From Congregibacter litoralis KT71 (GTDB taxonomy: Bacteria; Pseudomonadota; Gammaproteobacteria; Pseudomonadales; Halieaceae), in the NCBI RefSeq assembly GCF_000153125.2, contig NZ_CM002299.1, forward strand, positions 1,983,075 through 2,047,074: a stretch of 64,000 nt of DNA, written 5' to 3'. The translations under genes were made by a program, and so were the position numbers. The notes under the pieces are model-generated. The model searched no databases. It saw nothing but the letters and a program-made list of their open reading frames with translations, and had not been told where the DNA came from. Positions 1 to 8,650 of the stretch are shown one piece after another (within the stretch, counting starts at the first letter, position 1; each line of letters starts with the position of its first letter).

Positions 1-2
1 AG

Positions 3-575
3 CTCATGGCAGACGTGGACGCGCTTGGCGTTTCCGTCGATGTGTTGATGAACAATGCCGGTTTTGGCGGCCACGGGAAGTTCCATGAGAGTGGTCTTGA
101 GCGCGACCAGCGCATGATGCAGCTCAACATGGTCGCTCTCACGGAGCTGAGCTACTACTTTGTCCAAGGCATGGTCGACCGGGGAGAGGGGAAAATCCTC
201 AACGTGGGGTCAACGGCTGGCTTTCTCCCGGGACCCTTGCAGGCCGTGTATTACGCGAGTAAGGCCTACGTGAACTCATTTTCTCAAGCGATGGCTAACG
301 AGCTCGAGGGCACAGGCGTCACCGTGACCGTTTTATGCCCCGGCCCGGTGATCACCGAGTTTCAGGAGGCAGCAGATTTGGGCGGCGTTAAGGGCTTTGA
401 ACTGGGCGCGGATGCTCGCTCTGTTGCCGAGTGCGGTTATCGCGCGATGGATAAAGGTGAGCTGCTTGCGATAAATGATCCCAAGATTAGCGTATTCCTA
501 AAGGGGCTCCTGCCCTTTGTACCTCGAAAAAGCGTGCTGTGGCTGTCCCGAAAAACGATGGAAAAGAGCGGCTAG
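3..575 (+). CDS. SDR-family short-chain dehydrogenase, 3' part (5' end outside window)
   Basis: The frame is open to the window edge, so the gene begins upstream; the first ATG inside (position 6) is internal because the N-terminal TGxxxGIG cofactor motif is missing. Visible SDR landmarks are NNAG (beta-4), a catalytic Ser in NVGSTAGF and the YASK catalytic Tyr/Lys pair. The tail (PGPVITEF, then a basic C-terminus with FVPRKS) resembles the DltE/YqjQ-like group of NAD(P)-dependent SDRs often annotated as general oxidoreductases. The substrate cannot be read from the sequence. It faces the convergent M20 peptidase 13 bp away. Confidence 0.85.
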   Translation, partial: LMADVDALGVSVDVLMNNAGFGGHGKFHESGLERDQRMMQLNMVALTELSYYFVQGMVDRGEGKILNVGSTAGFLPGPLQAVYYASKAYVNSFSQAMANELEGTGVTVTVLCPGPVITEFQEAADLGGVKGFELGADARSVAECGYRAMDKGELLAINDPKISVFLKGLLPFVPRKSVLWLSRKTMEKSG

Positions 576-588
576 CTGCGGCTTTTAG

Positions 589-2157
589 CTAGTTGCGTCC
601 AAAGCCCTCTAACACCGCTGCATAGACGCCTATCGCAGAGAACAGATTACCAACACGCATGTTCTCGTCACGGCCATGTTGGTTGTTGTCATGGTTGGCA
701 ATGGGTAGGAGCACGATGGGCATATCCAGGGCCTGATCGAAGAGATGGATGGGCAGGCTGCCGCCGAGGGTGGGCGAGATGAGCGGCTTTTCACCATCAT
801 ACTTAGTGAGGATTGCCGTTAACTTCCTGGCCGCCTCGCCATTCAGATCACTGCGATACGCGGGGTAACCCTCCGTCCAGTCGACTTTTATCACTCCCGG
901 GTTGTTTCGCAGCACCTCTTCGCTTGGTTCCTCATAAGTGACGTAAAATCCCTGGCTCTTGAAATGCTCCTCCAGGGTTTGCTTTACGTGATCTATCGTT
1001 TGTGCGGGCACTAACCGTAGATCCAGGGAGGCCCGCGCCTTGGAAAGAATGATATTGCGCGCCTGATCATCAACACCGCCGGCCTGAAACCCCACAATAT
1101 TGATGGCCGGTCGCATGATGGTCATTTCGATACGCTCCCCGGCACCCTCGACCCTGCCCAGCGCCAATTCATCCTGTAGCTGCGCATCCACGGAGGGTAT
1201 GGCGGCGATAGCGACCTGCTCCGCCTCGCTCACCGGTGTAACTTCGTCGAGATAACCCGCGACTTGAATATTGCCATCCATGTCCTTCATGGTGGCCAGG
1301 AGGCGCATCAGCGCGTCCGTGGGGTGGGGTGCCCAATTACCGTAGTGGCCCGAGTGGAGGGGGCGTGAAGGCCCGTAGAGCGTTAGATTGACGCCGATAT
1401 CCCCCCGTACGCCAAAGACCAGCTGGCGAAGTCCGCTCTGATGCATCGGGCCGTCGCAGAACAGCAGTATGTCCGCGCTGAGCTCATCGGCGTGTTCTTC
1501 GAGGATTTGTTCGACGGTGGGGCTGCCAAATTCTTCCTCTCCATCGAGGATGAGTTTTACATTGACGCTGGCTTCAAGGCCGGCCGCGTCCATGGCATCG
1601 ATGGCATGCATCAGCGCAATCACTGGCGCTTTATCGTCCCCGGCGGAACGCGCGTAGACGCGCCACTCAGGATCGATGCCTTGCTTTAGGGCCTTTTCCC
1701 AGTCGAGGGTGGCAGCAGCATCTTTGAGCGTGGGTTCAAAGGGAGGCGTTTTCCAGTCCGCAGGCTCTACCGGCTGACCGTCAAAGTGCGCGTAGATGAG
1801 AACCGTTCGGGTCGCGCCGGGGGTCTTGCGCTCGGCAAGAATGTAGGGCGCTCCGCCGGCGCGGACGATGCGCGAAGAAAATCCCCGCTCACCAATATAG
1901 CGGCTTATCCATTGGGCGTTCTTCTGCATATCCGGGAGCGAGGTTGACACATTGGGCATGGCGAGGAGTTCGCGGAAATCCCCGAGGATCTCGCCACCAT
2001 GGTCAGCAATATGCTGGTTTACCGCGGCTTTGAGCGCGCCCGCTGTGTCTGCAGCGGTTGCGGCCGGTAACTGAGAAGAAAAAAGCGTGAAGGGCAGAGA
2101 GGTCGCGGTTAGAAGGAGGGCGGTGTTTTTCAGGCGTTTAAGCATCATGTTTCTCAA
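589..2157 (-). CDS. M20-family secreted metallopeptidase (dipeptidase-like)
   Basis: 522 residues. The N-terminus has a basic start, a hydrophobic stretch and an Ala-rich end (about residues 8-36), giving a Sec signal peptide and an exported enzyme. Metal-site motifs of the M20/ArgE/CPG2 family are present in order: YAHFDGQP (metal His, catalytic Asp), GDDKAP (bridging Asp), LDGEEEFGS (catalytic Glu and metal Glu), LLFCDGP and, near the C-terminus, NHDNNQHGRDE (last metal His). The central dimerisation domain begins near RPLHSGHYG. The length fits the longer carnosinase/CNDP-like branch. The reaction is probably hydrolysis of a dipeptide or N-acyl amino acid; the substrate is not predictable. 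It is transcribed toward the SDR gene, divergently from tRNA-Ser. Confidence 0.9.
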   Translation of the reverse strand: MRNMMLKRLKNTALLLTATSLPFTLFSSQLPAATAADTAGALKAAVNQHIADHGGEILGDFRELLAMPNVSTSLPDMQKNAQWISRYIGERGFSSRIVRAGGAPYILAERKTPGATRTVLIYAHFDGQPVEPADWKTPPFEPTLKDAAATLDWEKALKQGIDPEWRVYARSAGDDKAPVIALMHAIDAMDAAGLEASVNVKLILDGEEEFGSPTVEQILEEHADELSADILLFCDGPMHQSGLRQLVFGVRGDIGVNLTLYGPSRPLHSGHYGNWAPHPTDALMRLLATMKDMDGNIQVAGYLDEVTPVSEAEQVAIAAIPSVDAQLQDELALGRVEGAGERIEMTIMRPAINIVGFQAGGVDDQARNIILSKARASLDLRLVPAQTIDHVKQTLEEHFKSQGFYVTYEEPSEEVLRNNPGVIKVDWTEGYPAYRSDLNGEAARKLTAILTKYDGEKPLISPTLGGSLPIHLFDQALDMPIVLLPIANHDNNQHGRDENMRVGNLFSAIGVYAAVLEGFGRN

Positions 2158-2252
2158 TATCCGGATTAAAACCCACGATACTACGCCTGTGTAATTACCG
2201 ACAATGGCGTCTGGCGAAGGGCAGCCGGTTTATGTATGATTCGCGCCCTTAC

Positions 2253-2340
2253 GGAGAGGTGGCCGAGTGGTCGAAGGCGCACGCCTGGAAAGTGTGTAAC
2301 GGGCAACCGTTCGAGGGTTCGAATCCCTCCTTCTCCGCCA
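2253..2340 (+). tRNA. tRNA-Ser (anticodon GGA)
   Basis: 88 nt including an encoded CCA. The acceptor arm GGAGAGG pairs with CTTCTCC before the G discriminator and CCA. The anticodon stem CACGC/GTGTG (2280-2284/2292-2296) encloses the loop CTGGAAA, so the anticodon is GGA (2287-2289). A long variable arm, typical of class II serine tRNAs, follows (AACGGGCAACCGTT), then the T arm GAGGG-TTCGAAT-CCCTC. The gene stands alone; its terminator just downstream has been split by two insertion sequences. Confidence 0.97.
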
Positions 2341-2358
2341 CATACAAAGAGGGCCCCA
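2341..2358 (+). terminator. 5' arm of tRNA-Ser terminator, disrupted by IS insertion
   Basis: AAAGAGGGCCCCA directly follows the tRNA. Removing both insertion sequences and one copy of each target duplication joins it to the segment at 4978-5001. This restores a GGGCCC stem, a CATCGA loop, a GGGCCC stem and an eight-T tract, a standard rho-independent terminator. In the present sequence the two arms are about 2.6 kb apart. Confidence 0.85.
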
Positions 2359-3663
2359 GGCTCTACCCAGTTAACGGGGGATACACCGGTTTTCATTAAA
2401 CTCGGTTGATAATGCCATCCCATCCACAGTGGGTTAAGACCCGCAGTCGATAGTTTTCAAAGTTTCTAAATCCATAGGCTCGCCGACTCATCATTTCCAT
2501 CTTGTTATGGAAGCCCTCGGTGATGCCGTTCGTCTTGGTAAACCGCCACATGCCAACGATGGGTTCCAGCCAAGACTTCAGTGTTCTGGCCAACCGATGA
2601 AGCGGGCTAGCCGCCAAGTCCTCGATTAATGAAAGCAGCCGCGGCAGCAGCTGCTTGGCTTTTTTACGATTCAAGGATTTGAGTAGCAGCAGACGATTGA
2701 GCTGCTGCTTAGCCGCATACAGCGCCTTGAGCACGGGATAGTCATCCAGATATCGGCCAAGGTTCTCTCTTTGCTCATCCGTAAGACGCCATTGGTGGCG
2801 TCGCATCAGGCTGACCAGCCCGCGATGCTTGCGCCCCTCGGGATCGTAGCCCTGCCAGGCTTTGAGCAGATGCTGATTAACCAGTCGAATGACGTGGAAT
2901 CGATCGGCAACAATCGTGGCGTTAGGAAAGTACCGGCGCACAATGCTGCGGTAGGTTTCCGACAAGTCCATGACGACAACCTGGACGTTCTCTTTACCCG
3001 GTAATGCCCTTAAATAACGTCTCAAACTCAGTTCTGAGCGTCCCAGCACCACATCGAAGACCTTGTGGTTCTTCAGATCCACCATCGTGGTGGCGTAGCC
3101 GCGCTTGCGGCTAAAGAAGTGCTCGTCGATACCCAGCACACGGGGGCAGGGCCGATTAGACATCTCCGATAGTCGCAGTCGGCACTGACCTTGATACCAG
3201 CGCTCGACGGTTGCCGGGCTCATGTCGTGTGTTCTCGCGAGCTTACGCTGCGTCACGCCGCCGTCATGGGCCTCGAATACTTCAAGACGGAAGGCGTCCG
3301 ACGATCGATAGCGGGGCCTGACGCCCTGAAACCGGTGACGAAAGTAGCGACCACATTGTGGGCAGTGATACTTGGGCGTCTTCAGGTGCAGCGTCATCAC
3401 CTGGTTGCCCTGGCGTGTGTGTTTTAACGTGCGCTCGTGGGTCGCTTTAATCCTGACTTTGGGATGCTGGCAGTGGATGCACGATGGGCGGCGCTTTGGC
3501 CTGGCATAGACCTCGATCGAATCATTGCGATCAACACGTTCGACCTCCAGCTCGGGAAGGCCTAATATATTTCCTGCGTGGGACATCGGGGGTTTCCTCA
3601 TTAAACGGACTTCGCAAATTCAGTTTAATGATCCCCGGTGTCCCCCGTTAATGATGAAGAGCC
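2359..3663 (-). mobile_element. ISL3-family insertion sequence, copy 1 (complete)
   Basis: 1,305 bp. The left end GGCTCTACCCAGTTAACGGG and the right end, read in reverse as GGCTCTTCATCATTAACGGG, are imperfect terminal inverted repeats starting with the GGCTCT typical of ISL3 elements. An exact 8-bp direct repeat GGGCCCCA flanks it (2351-2358 and 3664-3671), the duplication length expected for this family. It carries one full-length transposase gene on the minus strand and looks intact. The target is the stem of the tRNA-Ser terminator. Confidence 0.95.
2396..3586 (-). CDS. ISL3-family transposase (IS copy 1)
   Basis: 396 residues from the ATG at 3586; an in-frame ATG lies 5 codons upstream, but the GAGG ribosome-binding site falls between the two and favours 3586. 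The N-terminal zinc-binding region carries two CxxC pairs (CIHC and CPQC), followed by a helix-turn-helix (GVTQRKLARTH). The DDE catalytic core is seen as GIDEHF, VVVMDLSETY with ADRFH, and TNGITEGFHNK (Glu). The C-terminal YGFRNFENYRLR block is characteristic of the family. It catalyses movement of its own element. It is similar, but clearly not identical (roughly 70% by eye), to the transposase of the neighbouring copy, so the two are different elements. Confidence 0.95.
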   Translation of the reverse strand: MSHAGNILGLPELEVERVDRNDSIEVYARPKRRPSCIHCQHPKVRIKATHERTLKHTRQGNQVMTLHLKTPKYHCPQCGRYFRHRFQGVRPRYRSSDAFRLEVFEAHDGGVTQRKLARTHDMSPATVERWYQGQCRLRLSEMSNRPCPRVLGIDEHFFSRKRGYATTMVDLKNHKVFDVVLGRSELSLRRYLRALPGKENVQVVVMDLSETYRSIVRRYFPNATIVADRFHVIRLVNQHLLKAWQGYDPEGRKHRGLVSLMRRHQWRLTDEQRENLGRYLDDYPVLKALYAAKQQLNRLLLLKSLNRKKAKQLLPRLLSLIEDLAASPLHRLARTLKSWLEPIVGMWRFTKTNGITEGFHNKMEMMSRRAYGFRNFENYRLRVLTHCGWDGIINRV

Positions 3664-3673
3664 GGGCCCCATC

Positions 3674-4977
3674 GGCTCTCCCCAATTAACGGGGGATGGA
3701 CCGTTTCTCACTAAACACGATTGATGATGCCATCCCACCCGCAGTGGGTTAAGACCCTCAATCGATAGTTTTCAAAATTTCTAAATCCGTACGCTCTTCG
3801 CGTCATCATCTCCATCTTCGTGTGGAAGCCCTCCGTGGGCCCGTTGCTCTTACTGAATCGCCACATCATGACGATGGGCTCAAGCCAAGACTTCAGGGTT
3901 TTCGCCAGCCGTCTCAGCGGACTGTGGCGCAGCTGCTCGATCAACGCCAGCAGTTCAGGTAGCTTCTTTTGGGCCGTTTTCTTCCTCAGATTCTTGAGTA
4001 GCATCAGCTCGTTGAGGTGTTGCTTGGCGTCATAGAGTGCGGCGAGGCCGGGGTAGTCGCTCAGGTAGCGCCGCAGATTCTCTCGCTGCTCCGGCTTCAA
4101 GCGCCAGGCATGGCGCCGCATGAGACTTAGCAGGCCGCGGTTTCTGCGACCCTCGGGGTGCACGTCTTTCCAGGCGTTGAGGAAGTGCTGATTGACCAGG
4201 CGAATGACGTGGAATCGATCAGCGACGATCGTGGCGCCGGGAAAGTACTGGCGGGCGATGCTGCGATAGGTCTCGGACAGATCCATCACCACGAGCTTGA
4301 CGTTGTCTTTGCCCGGCAAACGCCGCAGATAGCTGTCCAGGCTGGCCTGGGAGCGTCCCAGGCGCACATCGAAGACTTTGTGGCGCCGCAGGTCGACCAA
4401 TGTGGTCGCGAAGCCGCGCTTGCGGGTGAAGAAGTGCTCATCAATCCCGAGGACCTTGGGGCAGGGGCGGTTCGACATCTCCGAGACGCGTCGCTCACAG
4501 TGGCCGTGGTACCAGCGTTCAGTAGTGGCTGCGCTGATGCCATGGGTGCGTGTGAGCTTGGCCTGGGTGACCCCGCCATCGTGGGTCTCGAAGACCTCGT
4601 GGCGAAACGCCTCGGAGGCTCGATAGCGCGGCCGTACGCCTTTGAATCGATGGCGGAAATAGCGACCGCAGCGCGGGCAGTGATACTTCGGTGCTCTGAG
4701 ATGCAGAGTGATGAGCTGGTTGCCTTGGCGTGTATGCTTTAGGGTCCGCTGGTAGGTGGCTTTGATCCGCACTCTCGGGTGCTGGCAGTGAAGGCAGCAG
4801 GGCCGCTTCTTGGGTTTGGCGTAGACCGAGATCGCATCATTGCGATCGACGTGTTCGACCTCCAGCTCTGGAAGCCCTAGTATTAATCCTGCGTGGGACA
4901 TCGGGTGTTCTCCATTAAACCGTTTCCGCAAATTCAGTTTAATGAGCCCCGGTGTCCCCCGTTAATGATGAAGAGCC
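3674..4977 (-). mobile_element. ISL3-family insertion sequence, copy 2 (complete)
   Basis: 1,304 bp, in the same orientation as copy 1 and separated from it by 10 bp. The left end is GGCTCTCCCCAATTAACGGG; the right end reads in reverse as GGCTCTTCATCATTAACGGG, the same 20 bases as the copy 1 right end. An exact 8-bp duplication GCCCCATC flanks it (3666-3673 and 4978-4985). Its target overlaps the copy 1 target by six bases, so both entered the same terminator at sites two bases apart. Confidence 0.95.
3711..4901 (-). CDS. ISL3-family transposase (IS copy 2)
   Basis: 396 residues from the ATG at 4901, preceded by GGAG at 8-bp spacing; a longer reading from 4931 runs back toward the inverted repeat and is less likely. 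Architecture matches copy 1: CLHC and CPRC zinc pairs, a helix-turn-helix at GVTQAKLTRTH, and DDE motifs GIDEHFFTRK, VVMDLSETYRS/VADRFH and GPTEGFHTKM. GC content is higher than in copy 1, and the many substitutions show a separate arrival rather than a recent duplication. No frameshift or stop is seen, so it should be active. Confidence 0.95.
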   Translation of the reverse strand: MSHAGLILGLPELEVEHVDRNDAISVYAKPKKRPCCLHCQHPRVRIKATYQRTLKHTRQGNQLITLHLRAPKYHCPRCGRYFRHRFKGVRPRYRASEAFRHEVFETHDGGVTQAKLTRTHGISAATTERWYHGHCERRVSEMSNRPCPKVLGIDEHFFTRKRGFATTLVDLRRHKVFDVRLGRSQASLDSYLRRLPGKDNVKLVVMDLSETYRSIARQYFPGATIVADRFHVIRLVNQHFLNAWKDVHPEGRRNRGLLSLMRRHAWRLKPEQRENLRRYLSDYPGLAALYDAKQHLNELMLLKNLRKKTAQKKLPELLALIEQLRHSPLRRLAKTLKSWLEPIVMMWRFSKSNGPTEGFHTKMEMMTRRAYGFRNFENYRLRVLTHCGWDGIINRV

Positions 4978-5001
4978 GCCCCATCGAGGGCCCTTTTTTT
5001 T
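4978..5001 (+). terminator. 3' arm of the split tRNA-Ser terminator
   Basis: The segment GCCCCATCGAGGGCCC followed by eight T residues is the right arm and T tract of the terminator interrupted by the two IS copies. A weak four-pair hairpin (GCCC/GGGC) can still form here, so some termination ability may remain upstream of the crotonase gene. Confidence 0.7.
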
Positions 5002-5064
5002 GTCAAAATTACTGCCTCCGCCCTCGTGAGATACACTTCGAGCGTGCTTTAAGGGGATATGGGT

Positions 5065-5844
5065 ATGAGCGTTCTGCTCAGCGAAACAAGGGACGGGGTA
5101 ACGCTTGTTACTCTCAACAGACCGAAGCAGTTGAATGCTCTGTCTCTTGAGCTGCGCTCTGCACTGGCCCGGGAGTTTTCCCGTCTTAGGACGGATTCAG
5201 GCACTGAGGTCATTATCCTCACGGGCGCCGGGCGCGCGTTCTCCGCGGGACTCGACCTTAAAGAGCTGGGTCGCAGGGGCTTACAGACCGAAGCCAACAT
5301 GGGCCCGGGACTTCATGACGCCATCAGAGGTGTAGGAAAACCCCTGATCGGCGCTATCAATGGTTTTGCCGTGACCGGCGGATTTGAAATCGCTCTCATG
5401 TGCGACATTCTCGTCGCCAGTGAGCATGCCAGTTTCGCTGACACCCATGTACGTATGGGCGTGGTCCCTGGCTGGGGCTTGAGTCAGCGCCTGTCCCGGG
5501 CCATCGGCGTTTCCCGCGCAAAGGAGCTGAGCTTTACCGGAAACTATCTGGACGCGGGGACTGCAGAGCGATGGGGCCTCGTCAACCGCGTGCTGCCGGC
5601 GGATGAATTGCTGAAGCACTGCGACGAGTTGGCGCGAAGCATTCAGCGAGCTGATAAGGCTACGTTAATCGCGGTGCAGCATCTCATTGATTACTCCCTT
5701 GATCACGGGCTTGAAGCCGGCCTGGCCCACGAGGCTGAGACAAACAGGGAGCATGCCAAGGGCGTTAGCAGTGCAGCCCTGGATGATCGCAGGGAGACAG
5801 TGTTGAGGAACGGTCGACAAGAGCAGGCGCCTCAGACGTCCTGA
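5065..5844 (+). CDS. Enoyl-CoA hydratase/isomerase (crotonase) family protein
   Basis: 259 residues from the ATG at 5065, which has AAGGGG at 5051-5056 with 8-bp spacing; the in-frame ATG at 5059 is too close to it. The crotonase signature is clear: NRPKQLNAL, the CoA/oxyanion loop GAGRAFSAGLDL, the second oxyanion segment GFAVTGGFEIALMCD, and the helix-turn after VPGWGLSQRL. The protein should act on an acyl-CoA in the cytoplasm, most simply hydrating an enoyl-CoA in beta-oxidation or a side pathway. The family is functionally broad, so the substrate is open. It converges with a second crotonase gene; their 3' ends overlap by 13 bp. Confidence 0.9.
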   Translation: MSVLLSETRDGVTLVTLNRPKQLNALSLELRSALAREFSRLRTDSGTEVIILTGAGRAFSAGLDLKELGRRGLQTEANMGPGLHDAIRGVGKPLIGAINGFAVTGGFEIALMCDILVASEHASFADTHVRMGVVPGWGLSQRLSRAIGVSRAKELSFTGNYLDAGTAERWGLVNRVLPADELLKHCDELARSIQRADKATLIAVQHLIDYSLDHGLEAGLAHEAETNREHAKGVSSAALDDRRETVLRNGRQEQAPQTS

Positions 5845-6632
5845 TAATGGGGCGCTCGTCGTTCCGCGAAAGCCGTCATGCCTTCTTTCCCGTCTTTGCT
5901 CTGACTGCAGAGTATCTGGTTGCGGTCTTCCAGTGCGATAGCGGCTTCCAGCGAGCCAATATCAATGTTGACGTTGAGCGCCTCTTTGGAGAGACGGAGG
6001 CCGAGAGGGGAATTACCCAGCATTAACTGGATATCCTCCTCGGCTGCGGCGTCGAGGTCCTCGGGTTCCACCACTTGAGAAACCAGACCGAGTTTCAGGG
6101 AGCGCTCGGCGTTGATGAACTTGCCCGTTAGGATGAGCTCTGACGCCAGGGCTGAGCCCACGAGGCGGGGCAGAAAATAGGAGGAACCCATGTCGCAACC
6201 GCCCAGACCCACGCGAATGTAGGCGCAATTCATTTTCACGGTGGTCGAGGCGATGCGGATATCTGATGCCAGGACGAGGGAGAGGCCGCCACCGCAGGCG
6301 GCTCCGTTAATCAGCGTGACGATGGGCTGGGGACAGCGGCGCATGGCAATGTAGATTTCGGCGATGGAGCGCTGAAACGCCAGACCCTGCTGTACCGTGT
6401 CCAGCGCGTGGGATTCCTCGGCTTTAAGGTCCAGTCCCGCACAAAACGCGCGCCCTGCGCCCTTCAGAACAACGATGCGGCGATCCGGTCGCGTGGCCAG
6501 GTCCCTGAAATAGTTTCGAAGCTCGTCCACCATTGTGGGATTGAGGGCGTTGAGGGACTCGGGGCGATTCAGGGTCAAGTGATCAACGGCACCTCTTTCC
6601 TCGAGGAGCAGGGTTTCATATTGTCGTTTCAT
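5832..6632 (-). CDS. Enoyl-CoA hydratase/isomerase (crotonase) family protein
   Basis: 266 residues. Motifs in order: NRPESLNALN, the oxyanion loop GAGRAFCAGLDL, NGAACGGGLSLVLASDIRIA and GGCDMGSSYFLPRLVG. The last lacks the Glu-containing pattern of classical hydratase, so isomerase, dehydrase or hydrolase activity is as likely. It is only distantly similar to the convergent crotonase at 5065, so it is not a local duplicate. The 3' end overlaps that gene by 13 bp, leaving no room for a terminator between them. Confidence 0.88.
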   Translation of the reverse strand: MKRQYETLLLEERGAVDHLTLNRPESLNALNPTMVDELRNYFRDLATRPDRRIVVLKGAGRAFCAGLDLKAEESHALDTVQQGLAFQRSIAEIYIAMRRCPQPIVTLINGAACGGGLSLVLASDIRIASTTVKMNCAYIRVGLGGCDMGSSYFLPRLVGSALASELILTGKFINAERSLKLGLVSQVVEPEDLDAAAEEDIQLMLGNSPLGLRLSKEALNVNIDIGSLEAAIALEDRNQILCSQSKDGKEGMTAFAERRAPHYQDV

Positions 6633-6798
6633 CGGGGCTCCAGGCAGTAAATCGAATGAGTTGCTTCAGTTACACAATTGGTTCTTGGGAACATGAAGAT
6701 GTGGAAACACAGATTTGATGGTTCTGTTATACCATTTCGAGATTCTTCCGACTTTATCTGCATAGCAAGGATTCACTGCGTATGGGCGCTCATAGTTA

Positions 6799-7458
6799 AT
6801 GCTGGCTGATCAATTGCCATCGGATGTCGTCCTCGTGATTGCGACAGTTCCTATGGAGAGTCGGCGGCTGAGCGATATTGAGGAAACCTCCATCGCGGCT
6901 GCGGGTGATAAGCGTCAAAGAGAGTTTCGCAGTGGTCGCAACGCAGCAAAAACCGCGCTTAGGCAGCTGGGACTCAAGGGTGACATTATTCTGCCGCCGG
7001 ACTCCGAGGGCCGACGTCCCTCCTGGCCCCCAGGCTATGTTGGCAGTATTACTCACACGAGGGGCTTTTGCGCAGCGGCAGTGGCGATGGCCAGTGATTA
7101 CACCGCTATCGGTATCGATGCCGAGCCCCGAACACCGCTGAAAAAAGGCGTGGTTAACAGGATCTGCACCGCGCGCGAGCTGCACTGGATCGCGCAACAG
7201 GGCGAAGATCCACTCAGGGTGGATTTGGGTAAAGTCATGTTTTGCATAAAGGAATCCATCTACAAGGTGTTCAATCCATTGCATGACGCGTTTTTGGGTT
7301 TTCAGGAGGCTGATGTCCAGCTGAATCTTGATGCAGGGCGTTTTTCCGCGGATGTGCATCAGCGTAAGGAAGGGATTCGCTGCCAATACCGGGGACGCTT
7401 CGGTTTTGATGACGATTACGTTTACGCGAGTACCGTTTTCGAGAACGCGGGTAATTGA
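6799..7458 (+). CDS. 4'-phosphopantetheinyl transferase (EntD/Sfp superfamily)
   Basis: 219 residues. It shows the EntD-like pattern: an N-terminal basic segment RQREFRSGRNAAKTAL (CoA binding), GSITHTRGFCAAAVA, the Mg2+-binding IGIDAEPR, and FCIKESIYKVF with the catalytic Lys-Glu pair. Such enzymes move the phosphopantetheine arm of CoA onto a Ser of acyl or peptidyl carrier proteins. No carrier-protein, NRPS or PKS gene lies nearby, so it probably serves genes elsewhere. The sequence before it (6633-6798) holds only promoter-sized DNA shared with the divergent crotonase. Confidence 0.92.
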   Translation: MLADQLPSDVVLVIATVPMESRRLSDIEETSIAAAGDKRQREFRSGRNAAKTALRQLGLKGDIILPPDSEGRRPSWPPGYVGSITHTRGFCAAAVAMASDYTAIGIDAEPRTPLKKGVVNRICTARELHWIAQQGEDPLRVDLGKVMFCIKESIYKVFNPLHDAFLGFQEADVQLNLDAGRFSADVHQRKEGIRCQYRGRFGFDDDYVYASTVFENAGN

Positions 7459-7510
7459 ATGGGCGTGCCGCTGTTCCCGCGGTCGCTGAAACAGCTGGCA
7501 GGCGAGACCG

Positions 7511-8650
7511 TCAGCGGTATCGCTGCTCTGCAGTGTTGACCTTCTCGAGATACCGCCGGGTTTCCGCAAAAGGGTGCTTTTGAACTAAGTGTTCATACAC
7601 CTGGGAGGGTGTCATGGCGTTGATCAATCCGATCGCTTTGCTGCGGTCTGACGAAAAAGCGCGAAGCGCACCCCCGGCACCACCGTTGTAAGCAGAGATG
7701 GTTGCGTACTTTCTGCTGGCGGGATTGGCGATAGCGCTGAGGTAGCTGTCGTCCAGAAGGTGGAGGTAGGCGCTGCCGATATCGATATTGAAATCTGCTT
7801 TAAACAGTTGCTGTTTTGTGGGCTCTCCCTTTTGCTTTTTGATGCGCTCAAACACGTCGCGACCCGCGGTTGAAGGCACGACCTGCATCAGACCGTAGGC
7901 TTTTGCGGGGCTTACCGCGTAGGGGTTGAAGGCACTCTCTACCTCAATCACCGCATACACCAGAGAGGGCGCCACCTTGTAGCGACGGGACGCAGACAGG
8001 ACGTAGTCTGCGTACTCCAGCTCGCGAAGATGAAGATGATCGTTGACCAGCTCGACGTGCACCCTCCGCAAGGTTTTGCCGTGTTGGACCTGCGTTTGCA
8101 GTTTTTCCCTGATGAGATAGTCAGCAAACCTTTCCGCGCGCCACTCCCATCGAATAGGCTCTCCGTCGCGGTCGAGCACCTGGCCTAGAAGAAAAGGCTC
8201 GCCGCCCACGGTGGGCTTGGCATCGGTGAATATATCCTCAACGCTCATATCCCGGGTTGTGAGCAAAGTGCTGACGATGGCCTGGCGGAGCTTCTCCAGC
8301 GCATCGCTTTGCGCAATCGTTTCTACCTCCAGCCAACCTTGTTCAAAATCCACGATGGCGCGCGCCTCATAGGCGTTACTGTATTTGACATAGCGACGCT
8401 CCGAGGCGACCTCGGGCTCATCTTCTCCCCAAACCCTGACGAGGAGTTTGCTCACGGCGTCGATTAACTCGGGAAGGCCTTCAAGATCCCTGGGGATACC
8501 CTGGCGATTCAGCTGGTCCTCGAGAACAGCCTTTGCGATTCGCTCGGGGTCACCGCTCAACGTGGCATCAATGACCGTTTGTGAGGGGTTCGCGCAGCTC
8601 CCAAGAAGGAGACCAAAAACTACAGCTGTGATGAATGCACGGACCAGCAT
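7511..8650 (-). CDS. mltC: Membrane-bound lytic murein transglycosylase C-like lipoprotein
   Basis: 379 residues from the ATG at 8650. This start is chosen because it gives a proper lipoprotein signal (hydrophobic core FITAVVFGLL and lipobox LGSC); an in-frame ATG 12 codons upstream and a longer reading have no signal. An N-terminal MltC-specific domain (about residues 25-180) is followed by a C-terminal SLT goose-lysozyme-like domain with the catalytic Glu in VIEVESAFNP, then AYGLMQVVPSTAG and TISAYNGGAGG. The enzyme cleaves the MurNAc-GlcNAc bond of peptidoglycan to give 1,6-anhydro ends, from the outer-membrane inner leaflet. Gene order here is unrelated to the mutY-mltC pair of enterobacteria. 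Confidence 0.9.
   Translation of the reverse strand: MLVRAFITAVVFGLLLGSCANPSQTVIDATLSGDPERIAKAVLEDQLNRQGIPRDLEGLPELIDAVSKLLVRVWGEDEPEVASERRYVKYSNAYEARAIVDFEQGWLEVETIAQSDALEKLRQAIVSTLLTTRDMSVEDIFTDAKPTVGGEPFLLGQVLDRDGEPIRWEWRAERFADYLIREKLQTQVQHGKTLRRVHVELVNDHLHLRELEYADYVLSASRRYKVAPSLVYAVIEVESAFNPYAVSPAKAYGLMQVVPSTAGRDVFERIKKQKGEPTKQQLFKADFNIDIGSAYLHLLDDSYLSAIANPASRKYATISAYNGGAGGALRAFSSDRSKAIGLINAMTPSQVYEHLVQKHPFAETRRYLEKVNTAEQRYR

Noticed and set aside
6633..6798. Intergenic TGGT/ACCA dyad between the crotonase and phosphopantetheinyl transferase genes
   Set aside because: Too short and loose to separate from chance.
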